64,000 nt of DNA from Gemmatimonadales bacterium (GTDB lineage Bacteria > Gemmatimonadota > Gemmatimonadetes > Gemmatimonadales > GWC2-71-9): positions 1 through 64,000 of the forward strand of contig JAWKQM010000008.1 in assembly GCA_041390145.1 (NCBI GenBank), given 5' to 3'. Both the position numbers and the translations under genes were made by a program. Positions 23,241-31,932 of this stretch are shown here, piece by piece. Each line of letters begins with the position of its first letter. The stretch's first letter is position 1. Below the pieces are notes generated by a model, which did not search any database, had not been told where the DNA came from, and saw only the letters and a program-made list of their open reading frames with translations.

Positions 23241-26160
23241 GAACTTCCTTCCCGGCGCGGCCTCGGTTTGTGAGCATCGCCAGCCGTTCATCCAGCAGTG
23301 CCTCCGGTGGCAGCGGGATGCCTCCGACCGCTCGGGCATTGAACCGCGCGTATCCTCCGCTGGCAGGGTCGGCCGTCGCCCGGGCGACCGCCCTGGCCCA
23401 GGTTGAGTTGAGCCAGCCGCAGAGCGCCAGCGCGTTTTCTGCGGACTTGGTCAGCACCACGTAGCAACTGTTCAAGGGCACCCACTGAAGCTCGTCCTCA
23501 CTCACCAGACAGGCTGCTTCGAGGCGGAGGGAGAGGTCCGGCCACACCACGCGTGGTACCCGCCCGCCCGCGATGGCGCGAAAGAGCGTCCACGGCACTC
23601 GACCGCCATCGTCGCACCGGGAGCGCAGCGCCACGAGATGACGAGCGAAGTGGCGGGCCGCATGGGGTGGCAGGGTGGGGAGCACGGAGCCCAGCGTGTC
23701 ATGCGTCCAGATCATGTGGCTGGAAGGACTCCCCTTGAACGGACGGAGGTCCTTGCCGCGCAGGACCGGCCTCACCAGTTCCGGCTCAATCTCTGTGTCC
23801 GGGGAGAGGAAGAGATGATTCGCACCGGTCTTGACTCCCAGCCGGATCCGAACCGACTCAGATAGCTGGGGCAGCTGCCTCAGATGCGTGAGCGTCTGCT
23901 GGAGCCCGGCCGTGTGAAGTATCCACGGCGCCCCCGGATGGATGGCGGGCGGCGACGGGGTTCGGGCTCCGGGGTGCAGCCCGAGTTGCGGAGTGTGGCC
24001 GGCGGGCGCCGGACTTGCCCGGGCGACAATGGCCAGCGGATAGGTCGTCGCCTCGAACGCCGCCGCAGGATCCCGGGTCAGGTCGGTGATCGAGAGCAGG
24101 GTGCCGTGCTCGCCTAGCGCGGCGCGCGCCGCCGTGCCATAGGCTGCGGTCGCGATCTTGGCCGGCACCAGCATCGCCATGACACCGCCGGGCCGGGTCA
24201 ATTCCCATCCGCGTTCAAGAAACGCCACGGCGAGGTCGGGCTGATGGCCGTAGCCGGGTCCGCGCCCGGAGCGCCACCAGCGGAACCGCTCTCGCAAGAC
24301 CGCGCGAGTGCCGGGCGGCAACGCTTCGGCGCGGACCCAGGGCGGGTTGCCAACCACGAGGTCGAACCCTCCCCGCGCCGTCACATCGCCGAAGTGGACG
24401 TCGAAGTCGAACGATGGGGCAACTCCATCCTCCCGAAGCCGGCGCCTCGATACGCGGAGTGCCTTGAGTTCGGTGCGCGCAGCGCCAAGCAGGCGGCGGG
24501 CGCGTCGATCCAGGCCCTGCCGTTCTCCGAAGAGGGTGGGGGCTCGGGCCGCGTCCAGCCGTCGGTGCACCTCCCGTTCTCGTTCGAGGATGGCCTGGTC
24601 AAGTCGTTCCAGCGCAGCGTCGCGCTCCACGCGGCGGAGCAATCGAAATGCGTCGCGCTTGGGAACGCCGCTGGCGACGGCGGCCGCACGCCGCGCCGCC
24701 TCGAGGGCGGCTGCCTGGCGAGACGCGCGCAGTGGATGCCGCAACATCAGGCGGAGGGGATCGGCGAGGCTGTCACCCTGCCGGACGTAGGCGTCGAGAT
24801 TCGGCAGCGGCTCGACCTGATCCGGGGGGCCGGCGGGCTCCGCACTGAGAATTGCCAGCCAGAGGCGGAGCTCGCAGAGGCGAACGGCCGCCGGGTTGAG
24901 ATCCACGCCAAACAGGTTGCGTGCGACGATCTGCCGTGGGGACACGGCCCGCCCAGCCCCGGAGTGGAGCGCGGTCAGTCGCTCCAGGGCGCCGAGGAGA
25001 AAGGCACCTGAGCCTGCGGCGGGGTCAAGTATGGTGATGTCATCGAGCAGTTGAACCGCGCGCACCTCCCCCGTTTCGAGTCGTCGAAGCGCTTCGGCCT
25101 CCGGAATGCCCAGCCGTCCGCCGACGAAACCGGCAAGCGCGGCGTCCAACACGCCGCGGACGAGAGCCCGAGGGGTGTAGAAGGTTCCGCTCTGCTTTCG
25201 GGCGCCTGGTTCCATCACCCCCTCGAATACCCGTCCCAGCATGTCCGGCGCGATCGCGCCCGGAGCCTCCTCGGAAGTTGTGAAGTGATAGCGTTCGAAC
25301 AGGGTGTCGAAGGCGTCTCGCCAGATGCCGTCCGGGATGTCGGGCCGGTGCCGCCTCTCCAGGGGATGCTGTTCGAACAGGCCTCCGTTCAGGAACGGGA
25401 TCCGTCCGAACGCACGGGCCGTGGCATGTCGCCGATGGTACGGTTGGTTCAAGGTGCCGAAGAAGAGTGGCCGCAGGAGGTGCCGGTGAATCGATCGCCG
25501 GTGGAACAGACAGGCGTCCACGTGCCTGCGCAGGAAATGATCGGAGCCGTCGAGCCACCCCTTCGCCTGCACGAAATAGAGAAAGAGAACCCGGGTGAGT
25601 TGCAGCAGCCCCAACTCGTGGCGGTGTCGCTCCGGCATCGCGGTGGGCAACGCGCCCATGAGGCGGTCGAGGGTTGCACGGAACGCAGCGAAGAATTGCC
25701 TGCCGACGCTGGCGCCGGAGAGCGCCTCCGCCGTGCGGGAGGCAATGCCGAGGCAACCGCCGGACTGGGCGGCGCCGATGCGGGCAAGACAGCAGGTGGC
25801 CAGCTGGCTGGGGTGCGCCAGGTCTACTACAAGGGTCGGTGTCTCGTCGAATGCGACGGACACGGCGAGCTTCCGCTCGGCGTGGTCCAGCCCAAGCACA
25901 CCGCACATTCGTCCGCGTTCGGCCAGCCGTCGTGCCATCCGGGAGGCCTGCTGTGCCGGGTTGTTCGATGCCACCGCGTACCAGGTGAATCTGCCAAGCC
26001 GGCCCACGATCGCGGCCTCCAGTGGCGGGTCGGATCGGCGGCCGAGGTCCAGGCCGGCCACATCCAGCGGCTCCCACAGCGGCTCGTGGCCGAAGGAGGC
26101 GACGAGGTGCGGCAGGTCGTGAAGGGCGAGGATGGATTGCAGGGCGTGGCCTGAGTGCAC
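23137..26160 (-). CDS. Eco57I-like N6-adenine DNA methyltransferase, large
   Basis: 1007 residues from GTG. Helical N-terminal part with VLFLYFVQAKGWLDG and FLNGGLFEQHPL, then GTFYTPRALVRGVLD, SAM motif I DPAAGSGAFLLGAL (about 379-392) and the catalytic NPPW motif near residue 610. The C-terminal part (VKTGANHLFL, LRGKDLRPF) resembles a target-recognition domain as in type IIG and BREX/DISARM methylases. Residues 1-130 (GLDHAERKLAVSVAF) are unrecognised, and no PD-(D/E)xK nuclease motif was seen. Together with the helicase it forms a compact modification or defence pair. Confidence 0.88.
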   Translation of the reverse strand: MHSGHALQSILALHDLPHLVASFGHEPLWEPLDVAGLDLGRRSDPPLEAAIVGRLGRFTWYAVASNNPAQQASRMARRLAERGRMCGVLGLDHAERKLAVSVAFDETPTLVVDLAHPSQLATCCLARIGAAQSGGCLGIASRTAEALSGASVGRQFFAAFRATLDRLMGALPTAMPERHRHELGLLQLTRVLFLYFVQAKGWLDGSDHFLRRHVDACLFHRRSIHRHLLRPLFFGTLNQPYHRRHATARAFGRIPFLNGGLFEQHPLERRHRPDIPDGIWRDAFDTLFERYHFTTSEEAPGAIAPDMLGRVFEGVMEPGARKQSGTFYTPRALVRGVLDAALAGFVGGRLGIPEAEALRRLETGEVRAVQLLDDITILDPAAGSGAFLLGALERLTALHSGAGRAVSPRQIVARNLFGVDLNPAAVRLCELRLWLAILSAEPAGPPDQVEPLPNLDAYVRQGDSLADPLRLMLRHPLRASRQAAALEAARRAAAVASGVPKRDAFRLLRRVERDAALERLDQAILEREREVHRRLDAARAPTLFGERQGLDRRARRLLGAARTELKALRVSRRRLREDGVAPSFDFDVHFGDVTARGGFDLVVGNPPWVRAEALPPGTRAVLRERFRWWRSGRGPGYGHQPDLAVAFLERGWELTRPGGVMAMLVPAKIATAAYGTAARAALGEHGTLLSITDLTRDPAAAFEATTYPLAIVARASPAPAGHTPQLGLHPGARTPSPPAIHPGAPWILHTAGLQQTLTHLRQLPQLSESVRIRLGVKTGANHLFLSPDTEIEPELVRPVLRGKDLRPFKGSPSSHMIWTHDTLGSVLPTLPPHAARHFARHLVALRSRCDDGGRVPWTLFRAIAGGRVPRVVWPDLSLRLEAACLVSEDELQWVPLNSCYVVLTKSAENALALCGWLNSTWARAVARATADPASGGYARFNARAVGGIPLPPEALLDERLAMLTNRGRAGKEVQGEIDDVVAEWLQLRPHDRRVLSEVVGVGSTRRR

Positions 26161-26319
26161 GTGCGCATTCCCGGAGTGTGTGATCCAGGATGCGACGAGG
26201 CGGAGGGCGGAGGAGCATCATTCGAACGTGGCACTAGCCCAAATGAAGATGCGCCGCAATGGCGGGTGGCGGTCTGCGCAATCGCGTGGTCTATTTGGCC
26301 TTCACAAGGAGAGTCCCCC

Positions 26320-26799
26320 ATGAGTCTTGCGATGCGCGCCCTGCCCCTCGCCGTGCTTGCCGCTTCCTTCCTCGGCTGCGAGGCGCCCCCTCCACCCACC
26401 TCGCCGCCGGTTGCCGCGGTTCCGCAGTTCTACCTGGCGGGCGATTCCGTCCTCCGGGGCATGCCGTTCTCCGAGGCGGTGCAGGTGGGCAACCTGCTGA
26501 TCGTGTCAGGGCAGATCGGCAATGTGCCAGGCAAGCTGGAGCTGGTACCCGGGGGGATTGGACCGGAGTCACGGCAGGTGCTGGAGAACATCCGCGGCAT
26601 CCTCGAGCGGCACGGTGCGTCGCTCAAGGACGTGGTGAAATGCACCATCTTCCTCGCCGATATCGGCGAGTGGGGTGCCTTCAATGCCGTCTATCGGGAG
26701 GTGTTCTCGCCGCCGTATCCGGCGCGGAGCGCGCTGGGGAGCAGCGGGCTGGTGCTCGGGGCGCGGACGGAGGTGGAGTGCATGGCGGTGGTGCCCTAG
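26320..26799 (+). CDS. RidA-family lipoprotein
   Basis: 159 residues, ATG with AAGGAGAG upstream. Signal ALPLAVLAASFLGC, cysteine at about residue 25, marks a lipoprotein. The rest is a RidA/YjgF domain (VGNLLIVSGQIGN, SLKDVVKCTIFLADI, and the arginine of PARSALG). RidA enzymes deaminate reactive enamines in the cytoplasm, so an exported, lipid-anchored copy is unusual. It diverges from the methyltransferase and converges with a small gene, sharing 4 bases with its stop. Confidence 0.88.
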   Translation: MSLAMRALPLAVLAASFLGCEAPPPPTSPPVAAVPQFYLAGDSVLRGMPFSEAVQVGNLLIVSGQIGNVPGKLELVPGGIGPESRQVLENIRGILERHGASLKDVVKCTIFLADIGEWGAFNAVYREVFSPPYPARSALGSSGLVLGARTEVECMAVVP

Positions 26800-27047
26800 T
26801 AGTTCTCCAGCACCAGCGTCGACAGGGCATCGAGCGCCGCGTGCTCCGGCTTGACCTTGCCGTCCGGGGTGAAGCGGATGTTCATGGCACAGAGTTCCTC
26901 GAGCGCGGTGCTCTGCTGGGAGCCGAGCGGGAGGATATAGGGTGCGCCCTCGGAGCGCATCCGCTCCACCTGCTCGATGAGCCAGTCCGGCTTGTCGGAG
27001 GCCCGCTCGAGGGCCTCCAGCATCTCTTCCGTAATCGTCAGGCGCAT
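26796..27047 (-). CDS. Small hypothetical protein
   Basis: 83 residues, ATG with GGAGA upstream. Helical N-terminus (LTITEEMLEALERASDKP, WLIEQVERMR) and a middle GAPYILPLGSQQS. No signal, membrane segment or known motif; looks like a soluble helical protein. Its stop codon overlaps that of the lipoprotein RidA gene on the other strand. Function unknown. Confidence 0.55.
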   Translation of the reverse strand: MRLTITEEMLEALERASDKPDWLIEQVERMRSEGAPYILPLGSQQSTALEELCAMNIRFTPDGKVKPEHAALDALSTLVLENY

Positions 27048-27111
27048 GGCATCTCCGAGAAGTGGTGTCGGGGAAAGATTCTCCGGGCGGGCGAGCGGCG
27101 CAACCGCCCGC

Positions 27112-28257
27112 CTACTCCGCGGAGTAGGTGCGGCCTCGCCACTCAATCCGGCGTTCGCCACGCCGGGTCGAGCGGGCGAAGATCCAGCCAGTCATGACGA
27201 CGCCCAAGGGGTAGGTCAGGCCGTAGAGCGGGTTGATCCTGAACCCGGTGTCGAAGAGCACCCAGAAGAGCGCACTCAGCCCGGTGGCCCAGGCCGCCGG
27301 TTCCAGCCACCCCGGCGTCACCCCCAGCAGGGCCAGCAGCAGCACCGCCGGCGGCAGCAGCCAGAAGAGCGCACCCAGGCTGAACATGAACGGGATGAGG
27401 GCGCGCCGCACCGGTTCGTCAGGAAACGAGCGTCTGCCTCCCACATACACGTTCTTGGACCATCCCTCGATCAGGCCCGCCAGGCTCGTATACATCCGCG
27501 TGCCGAGCAGCGTCAGGCCAAAGGTGAAGAGCTGCGGCCGGCCGGCGCGGAAGTAGAGCTGCGCCATCGCCAGGTCTTCGGCCACCTCATGCTTCACCGC
27601 CGCGTGTGTCCCCACCGCCTCGTAGCTCTCCCGTGTCACCAGGATGAACTGGCCGTTGGCGATCACTTCGCTCGCCCGCCGCGCCTGGTTGACGACTGTC
27701 GGATGAAACCGGATGGCGAGCAGGGCGCTGATGATCGGCATGATGACCCGTTCCCAGAACGAGCCGCAGACCATCTGGCCGATCACCGTCACCAGGTCTC
27801 GCCGCTCCGACTCGAGGGCCCCGACCGCGCGGCCGAGCAGCTCCGGCGCGTGCCGGGTGTCGGCGTCCGTGAACAGGAGCAGATCGCCCCGAGCCGCGCG
27901 GTAGCCCTGCACGCACGCCCATGGCTTCCCGAACCATCCAGTCGGGAGTTCCTCCCCCTCGACCAACCGCACCCGCGAATCCCGTTCGACGTACTGCCGG
28001 GCGACGGCGGCGGTGCCGTCCGTCGAACGATCGTTGACGAGGAGAATCTCCACGGGGGAATAGGAGGTCTGCAGGAGTGAGTCCAGCAGGATGGGAAGAT
28101 TGCCCTCTTCATTGCGCGCCGGCACGATGACCGACACCAGCCGGCCGCCGGCGAGCGGCGCGTCGGCCAGATTGGGCCGGTGGCGGGCGAGACGGATGAA
28201 GGCAAGAAAGGGAGCCGCCCAGGGAAGGACGGCCCAGAAGCCAGGCGATTCGACCAC
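27112..28257 (-). CDS. Membrane-associated family 2 glycosyltransferase
   Basis: 381 residues from GTG. GT-A domain: VSVIVPARNEEGNLP, ILLVNDRSTDGT, the metal-binding TDADTRH and later HEVAEDLAMA. The LPTGWFGKPWACVQG segment resembles the transferases acting on carotenoid-type or hopanoid lipids. Hydrophobic helices near 20, 165-180, 290-325 and 340-365 put it in the inner membrane. It starts 5 bases after the RsbRD-like gene, so both are cotranscribed. Lipid acceptor unknown. Confidence 0.85.
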   Translation of the reverse strand: MVESPGFWAVLPWAAPFLAFIRLARHRPNLADAPLAGGRLVSVIVPARNEEGNLPILLDSLLQTSYSPVEILLVNDRSTDGTAAVARQYVERDSRVRLVEGEELPTGWFGKPWACVQGYRAARGDLLLFTDADTRHAPELLGRAVGALESERRDLVTVIGQMVCGSFWERVIMPIISALLAIRFHPTVVNQARRASEVIANGQFILVTRESYEAVGTHAAVKHEVAEDLAMAQLYFRAGRPQLFTFGLTLLGTRMYTSLAGLIEGWSKNVYVGGRRSFPDEPVRRALIPFMFSLGALFWLLPPAVLLLALLGVTPGWLEPAAWATGLSALFWVLFDTGFRINPLYGLTYPLGVVMTGWIFARSTRRGERRIEWRGRTYSAE

Positions 28258-28262
28258 GGGAC

Positions 28263-28820
28263 CTACTGGTTGCGGGTGACGGCGGCGAGCTCGCCCTCGA
28301 GCTGCTCGAGCTGACGGCCGACTTCCTCCGCGTCCACCGCCGTGCCCTCGCTCGGCACGCCGTTCTGGGCGAAGATGGTAGCCACCAGTGCGTCGGTATA
28401 CCCCACAACCGCCACACTGATCCCCTTGTCGAGCACCCGGTTCAACTGGAGCATGATGGCCATGGCCCGGATGGGCCGCATGGCGGCCAGGATCGGGGCC
28501 AGGTTCCGGATCAGGAGCTCGCGCAGGAACTGCATTTCGTCCACCACTTCGCCGGCGGCAAGGCCGCGCGCCGCGGCCACCCGCCCGAAGTGCTCACACG
28601 CATGGTACCACACCGGCCTGATTTCGCGCCGGACCGGCCCGACCATCTCGCCGAGCAGCTCGATGATCAGCCGCAACTCCCGCTCGATGACCGGGCGAGG
28701 TATTGTGGTGGAGGTCTGCATGCGGTCGCCGAGCCAGTCGGCCCACTGCGAAACCATGTCGTCCCGCAGGTCGAAAATGACGCGGCTGGCGGCCAACAGG
28801 GCCGGATGGGAAGCGCGCAG
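28263..28820 (-). CDS. Helical sensor-domain protein (RsbRD N-terminal-like)
   Basis: 185 residues if started at the CTG at 28820, which has AGGAGG 6 bases upstream (28827-28832). The only other choice, a TTG at 28796, has no such site, and no ATG is in frame. All-helical, with VVDEMQFLRELLIRNLAPIL resembling the four-helix N-terminal domain of RsbR-type stressosome and histidine kinase proteins. No catalytic domain follows, so it may be a stand-alone sensor module. Operon partner: the downstream glycosyltransferase. Confidence 0.65.
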   Translation of the reverse strand: MRASHPALLAASRVIFDLRDDMVSQWADWLGDRMQTSTTIPRPVIERELRLIIELLGEMVGPVRREIRPVWYHACEHFGRVAAARGLAAGEVVDEMQFLRELLIRNLAPILAAMRPIRAMAIMLQLNRVLDKGISVAVVGYTDALVATIFAQNGVPSEGTAVDAEEVGRQLEQLEGELAAVTRNQ

Positions 28821-28867
28821 TGCGTTCCTCCTGGAAGTGACGCCTTCAATCTAGTACGGGAGTCCAA

Positions 28868-29830
28868 ATGGGGTCAAAGGATTTCGTCAGACCGCCGGTG
28901 CTGGCCGCCGGAAGCCGGGTGGCGCTCATTGCGCCGGCCGGCCCGCTGCTGGAGCACGATGACCTGCTGCGCGGGGAGGAACTCTGCCGGGCGCTCGGTT
29001 TCGAACCGGTGCTTGGGCCGAATGCCTACCGGCACTACGGATACCTGGCTGGTACGGACGAACAGCGCCTCAGCGACCTCAACGCCGCCATTGCCGATCC
29101 GCGCATCGACGGCGTCTGGTGCCTCCGTGGCGGCTACGGCATGACCCGCATCCTCGACGGCGTGGACTTCAGTCCGCTCAAGCGACGGCCCAAGGCCATC
29201 ATCGGGTTCTCGGACATCACGGCGCTGCTCAATGCGGCGCAGGTGGAGGCGGGGCTGGTCACCTTTCACGGCCCGATGGCCCGCTCCCCGTTGACCCCGT
29301 TCAGTCGTTGGCACTTCGACCGGGTTCTCGGTGCGGTGAATGCCGCCGGTCGCCTCGGCCGGGTGGCTCCACCCGCCGATGTGCTCGTGCCCACCGATCA
29401 TCGGATCGTGACGCTCATTCCTGGGCAGGCCACGGGCCAGCTCGTCGGTGGCAACCTGACGCTGTTGATCTGCCTCGTCGGGACCCGCTACTTCCCGAAA
29501 CTGGACGGAAAGATCCTGTTCATCGAGGATGTGGGCGAGGACCTCTATTCCGTCGATCGCATGCTTGCGCAATTGCGCTCCATCGGCGCGCTGCAGCGCG
29601 TGGCCGGCATCATCGTCGGGCAGTTCACGGAACTCAAGCGGGGCACTGGCGACGGTGCGCTCGGCTTCGACGAGGTCCTGACCACGTACTTTGCGCCCCT
29701 CCAGGTCCCCGTGGCCTACGGCTTCCCCATCGGACACGTCGATGATCAGTGGACGCTCCCGCTTGGCGTGGACGTCCGTCTGGACGCGACCGCGGGCGAA
29801 GTCGAAATCCTCGACGGGGCGGTGAGGTAG
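28868..29830 (+). CDS. LD-carboxypeptidase, S66 family
   Basis: 320 residues. Serine peptidase that trims tetrapeptide murein stems to tripeptides in recycling: CLRGGYGMTRIL, GFSDITALLNA with the nucleophile serine, FIEDVGEDLYSVDRML with the glutamate and GFPIGHVDD with the histidine. The usual length for LdcA (about 300). No signal peptide, so cytoplasmic. ATG with GGGAG five bases upstream; the next gene starts 2 bases after its stop. Confidence 0.92.
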   Translation: MGSKDFVRPPVLAAGSRVALIAPAGPLLEHDDLLRGEELCRALGFEPVLGPNAYRHYGYLAGTDEQRLSDLNAAIADPRIDGVWCLRGGYGMTRILDGVDFSPLKRRPKAIIGFSDITALLNAAQVEAGLVTFHGPMARSPLTPFSRWHFDRVLGAVNAAGRLGRVAPPADVLVPTDHRIVTLIPGQATGQLVGGNLTLLICLVGTRYFPKLDGKILFIEDVGEDLYSVDRMLAQLRSIGALQRVAGIIVGQFTELKRGTGDGALGFDEVLTTYFAPLQVPVAYGFPIGHVDDQWTLPLGVDVRLDATAGEVEILDGAVR

Positions 29831-29832
29831 GC

Positions 29833-30672
29833 GTGGCAACGCCCTCGCTGACTCGTCACCGCCTGCCCGGGTACCTCGGGGAGATTCTCATCGACGTCCG
29901 CACCGGCGATCGATCCCGCCCCCGGCCCGCCGTGCTGGTGCTGCACGGGTTCAAGGGATTCAAGGACTGGGGGATGTTTCCCCCGTTCGCCGAACGACTG
30001 GCGAAGGCCGGGTTCACGACCGTCAGCTTCAATCTCAGCGGCAGCGGCGTGGACGACACCGGCGATGTCGTCTTTCCCGACCGGTTCGCGCGGGCCACGT
30101 TCAGTGGAGACCTGGGGGACATCGGTCGGGTCATCGAGGCCGTCGCGACCGGTGCGCTGGATGCCGCCCCGCCGACGTCGATCGGCTTTCTCGGCCACTC
30201 GCGAGGCGGCGGACTCGGCGTGCTCGCGGCCGCGGCGGATTCACGTGTCGCCGCGCTGGTGACATGGGCCGCCATCAGCAGCGTCAACCGGTATTCGCTC
30301 GAAGAGGTTGCGACATGGCGGGCTACCGGCAAGGTCGACATCGTGAACTCGCGCACCGGCCAGGTGCTGCCGATGTACACCGATGCGCTGGACGACGCGA
30401 TGGCGCACGGCAAGACGTCCCTGGACATCCGAGCAGCCGCCTCCCGCATGAGCGCACCGTGGCTGATCGTGCATGGCACCGCGGATGCCGTCGTCCCCCT
30501 GGCCGAGGCCGAGGCGCTGCACGCGGCAGGTGGGGAGGGGACGGAACTGCTCACGGTCCCCGGCGCCGGCCATACCTTCGGCGCCGTCCACCCCTGGCAG
30601 GGTCCCACGCCCGAGTTCACCGGCGTCGCCGATGCCTCCATCCGCTTCTTCGCGAAGCACCTTCTTACGTAG
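29833..30672 (+). CDS. Alpha/beta hydrolase, BAAT/dienelactone-like
   Basis: 279 residues from GTG, two bases after the peptidase stop. VLVLHGFKGFKDWGMF oxyanion loop, nucleophile elbow GHSRGGG, acid in HGTADAVVPLAEA and histidine in VPGAGHTFG. No signal peptide. Substrate unknown; serine hydrolases of this type act on esters and peptide-like bonds. The following lipoprotein gene starts 22 bases later. Confidence 0.88.
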   Translation: MATPSLTRHRLPGYLGEILIDVRTGDRSRPRPAVLVLHGFKGFKDWGMFPPFAERLAKAGFTTVSFNLSGSGVDDTGDVVFPDRFARATFSGDLGDIGRVIEAVATGALDAAPPTSIGFLGHSRGGGLGVLAAAADSRVAALVTWAAISSVNRYSLEEVATWRATGKVDIVNSRTGQVLPMYTDALDDAMAHGKTSLDIRAAASRMSAPWLIVHGTADAVVPLAEAEALHAAGGEGTELLTVPGAGHTFGAVHPWQGPTPEFTGVADASIRFFAKHLLT

Positions 30673-30694
30673 TCTTCCGCGCCTTGGAGGGCCC

Positions 30695-31180
30695 ATGCGC
30701 ATCGAACTCGCTATCGCCGCGACGCTTGCTCTGGTCGGCTGCGCACCCGCCGCTCCACCGCTTCCCGATCCAGACGCGGTGCGTGCCTCGTTGATGGCCG
30801 CCGATGAGGCGTTCGCCGCGGCGACCGCCGAGCGCGGCCTGGAGGGATGGATGGCGGCGTTCGACAGCTCCGCCATTCAGATGGAGCCCGACGTGCGGTT
30901 CACACCGGGGATCGGGGCGATTCGCGCCTCGATGGCTCCCGCCTTCGCCGACACCACCTTCCGCCTCACCTGGCGGCCCACGATGGCCTTTGCAAGCGCC
31001 GCGGGCGACCTCGGTTACACGCTGGGTGTCTGGCAGAGCCGGCATTACAACGCCGAAGGGAAGGCGGCGGTCGCGACCGGGAAGTACGTCACGATCTGGC
31101 GGAAACAGGCAGACGGAAGCTGGAAGGTCGTCTTCGACGGCGGAAATCCGGATTCGGCGCCTCGCCTCGACAACTTGTGA
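30695..31180 (+). CDS. DUF4440/SnoaL-like lipoprotein
   Basis: 161 residues, with lipobox LALVGC at about residue 16. The mature part begins with VRASLMAADEAFAAATAERG and has the cone-shaped NTF2-like pattern (FTPGIGAIRASMAPAF, GYTLGVWQ, YVTIWRKQADGSWKVVFD), typical of DUF4440 ketosteroid-isomerase-like proteins. Shine-Dalgarno TTGGAGGG upstream. Function unknown. Confidence 0.85.
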   Translation: MRIELAIAATLALVGCAPAAPPLPDPDAVRASLMAADEAFAAATAERGLEGWMAAFDSSAIQMEPDVRFTPGIGAIRASMAPAFADTTFRLTWRPTMAFASAAGDLGYTLGVWQSRHYNAEGKAAVATGKYVTIWRKQADGSWKVVFDGGNPDSAPRLDNL

Positions 31181-31190
31181 TAGACCCCGG

Positions 31191-31763
31191 ATGACACCGT
31201 TACAGGAGCGGATCGCCGGATACCTTGCTGGGCGGGCGCCGAGGACGGTGGAAGACCCTGGGTTGTCGCGGGCGGCGGTGGCACTGGTGGTGGTGCCCGA
31301 TCCCGACGCGGTGCTCCTGATCCGTCGGGCCGAGCGCGCCGGGGATCCCTGGTCCGGGCAGATGGGGCTTCCCGGCGGACGGAGCGGACCGAAGGATGCG
31401 GATCTGCTCCAGACCGCCATCCGCGAGACCCACGAAGAGGTCGGCATTGCGCTGTCGGCCGGCCAATTGACCGGCATGCTCGACGACCTGGCGCCCCGGT
31501 CGCCCCACCTCCCGCCGTTGATGGTCCGGCCCTTTGTATTCATGCTCGCGGAGAGGCCCTCCGTCATACCCAACATCGAGGTCGCCGACTACCTCTGGGT
31601 TGCATGGGAGTCGCTCGTGCATCCCGATTCCTATCGACCGTTCGGCATCCGCCTCGGCGATACCATTCGCGAGTTCCCTGCCTATCACGTCACTCCGGTC
31701 CCCATCTGGGGCATGACCGAGCGCATCCTCGCCCCGCTGGTCGCCCTGTTGTCCGCTGAGTAA
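31191..31763 (+). CDS. Nudix hydrolase, NudL/CoA-pyrophosphatase-like
   Basis: 190 residues. Nudix box GGRSGPKDADLLQTAIRETH then EEVGI gives the metal-binding glutamates, preceded by LIRRAERAGDPWSGQMGLPGG as in NudL/NUDT7 enzymes that cleave CoA or similar diphosphates. It begins 10 bases after the lipoprotein gene and ends the run from the S66 peptidase. Substrate is inferred from the preceding motif only. Confidence 0.88.
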   Translation: MTPLQERIAGYLAGRAPRTVEDPGLSRAAVALVVVPDPDAVLLIRRAERAGDPWSGQMGLPGGRSGPKDADLLQTAIRETHEEVGIALSAGQLTGMLDDLAPRSPHLPPLMVRPFVFMLAERPSVIPNIEVADYLWVAWESLVHPDSYRPFGIRLGDTIREFPAYHVTPVPIWGMTERILAPLVALLSAE

Positions 31764-31876
31764 GTCCGCCCCGGACTTCCATCGCTCCATTCGAGGCTCT
31801 TTGTGCCTCTGCGTTGAGCTGTCCTGATCGTGAAGACCCCACCCAGGCCTGACCGCCCAGCCCCGATTAGGGGCTG
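31764..31876. other. Intergenic stretch, no gene
   Basis: 113 bases between the Nudix gene and the mntR promoter elements. No open frame, convincing hairpin or repeat was recognised. Confidence 0.5.
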
Positions 31877-31905
31877 TTGTGTTTAGGTGGGCAGTAAATT
31901 AAAAT
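31877..31905 (+). promoter_or_regulatory. Promoter of mntR-mntH
   Basis: TTGTGT (31877-31882), a 17-bp spacer and TAAAAT (31900-31905) resemble a sigma70 promoter. The -10 box lies inside the operator, so metal-bound repressor would block RNA polymerase directly. Confidence 0.55.
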
Positions 31906-31922
31906 TAGGCAACCCTAATTTT
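31901..31922. promoter_or_regulatory. DtxR/MntR-type operator
   Basis: A 9-bp perfect inverted repeat AAAATTAGG-CAAC-CCTAATTTT, matching the TTAGG/CCTAA half-sites of DtxR-family boxes. It overlaps the predicted -10 box of the DtxR-family gene and its metal transporter, which are translated just downstream. Autoregulation by MntR with Mn or Fe is very likely. Confidence 0.88.
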
Positions 31923-31932
31923 GGCTCGGACC

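Noticed and set aside
20964..26160. Complete DISARM or BREX system
   Set aside because: Only a methyltransferase and helicase are present; drmA, drmB, drmC, pglZ and brxC-like genes are absent.
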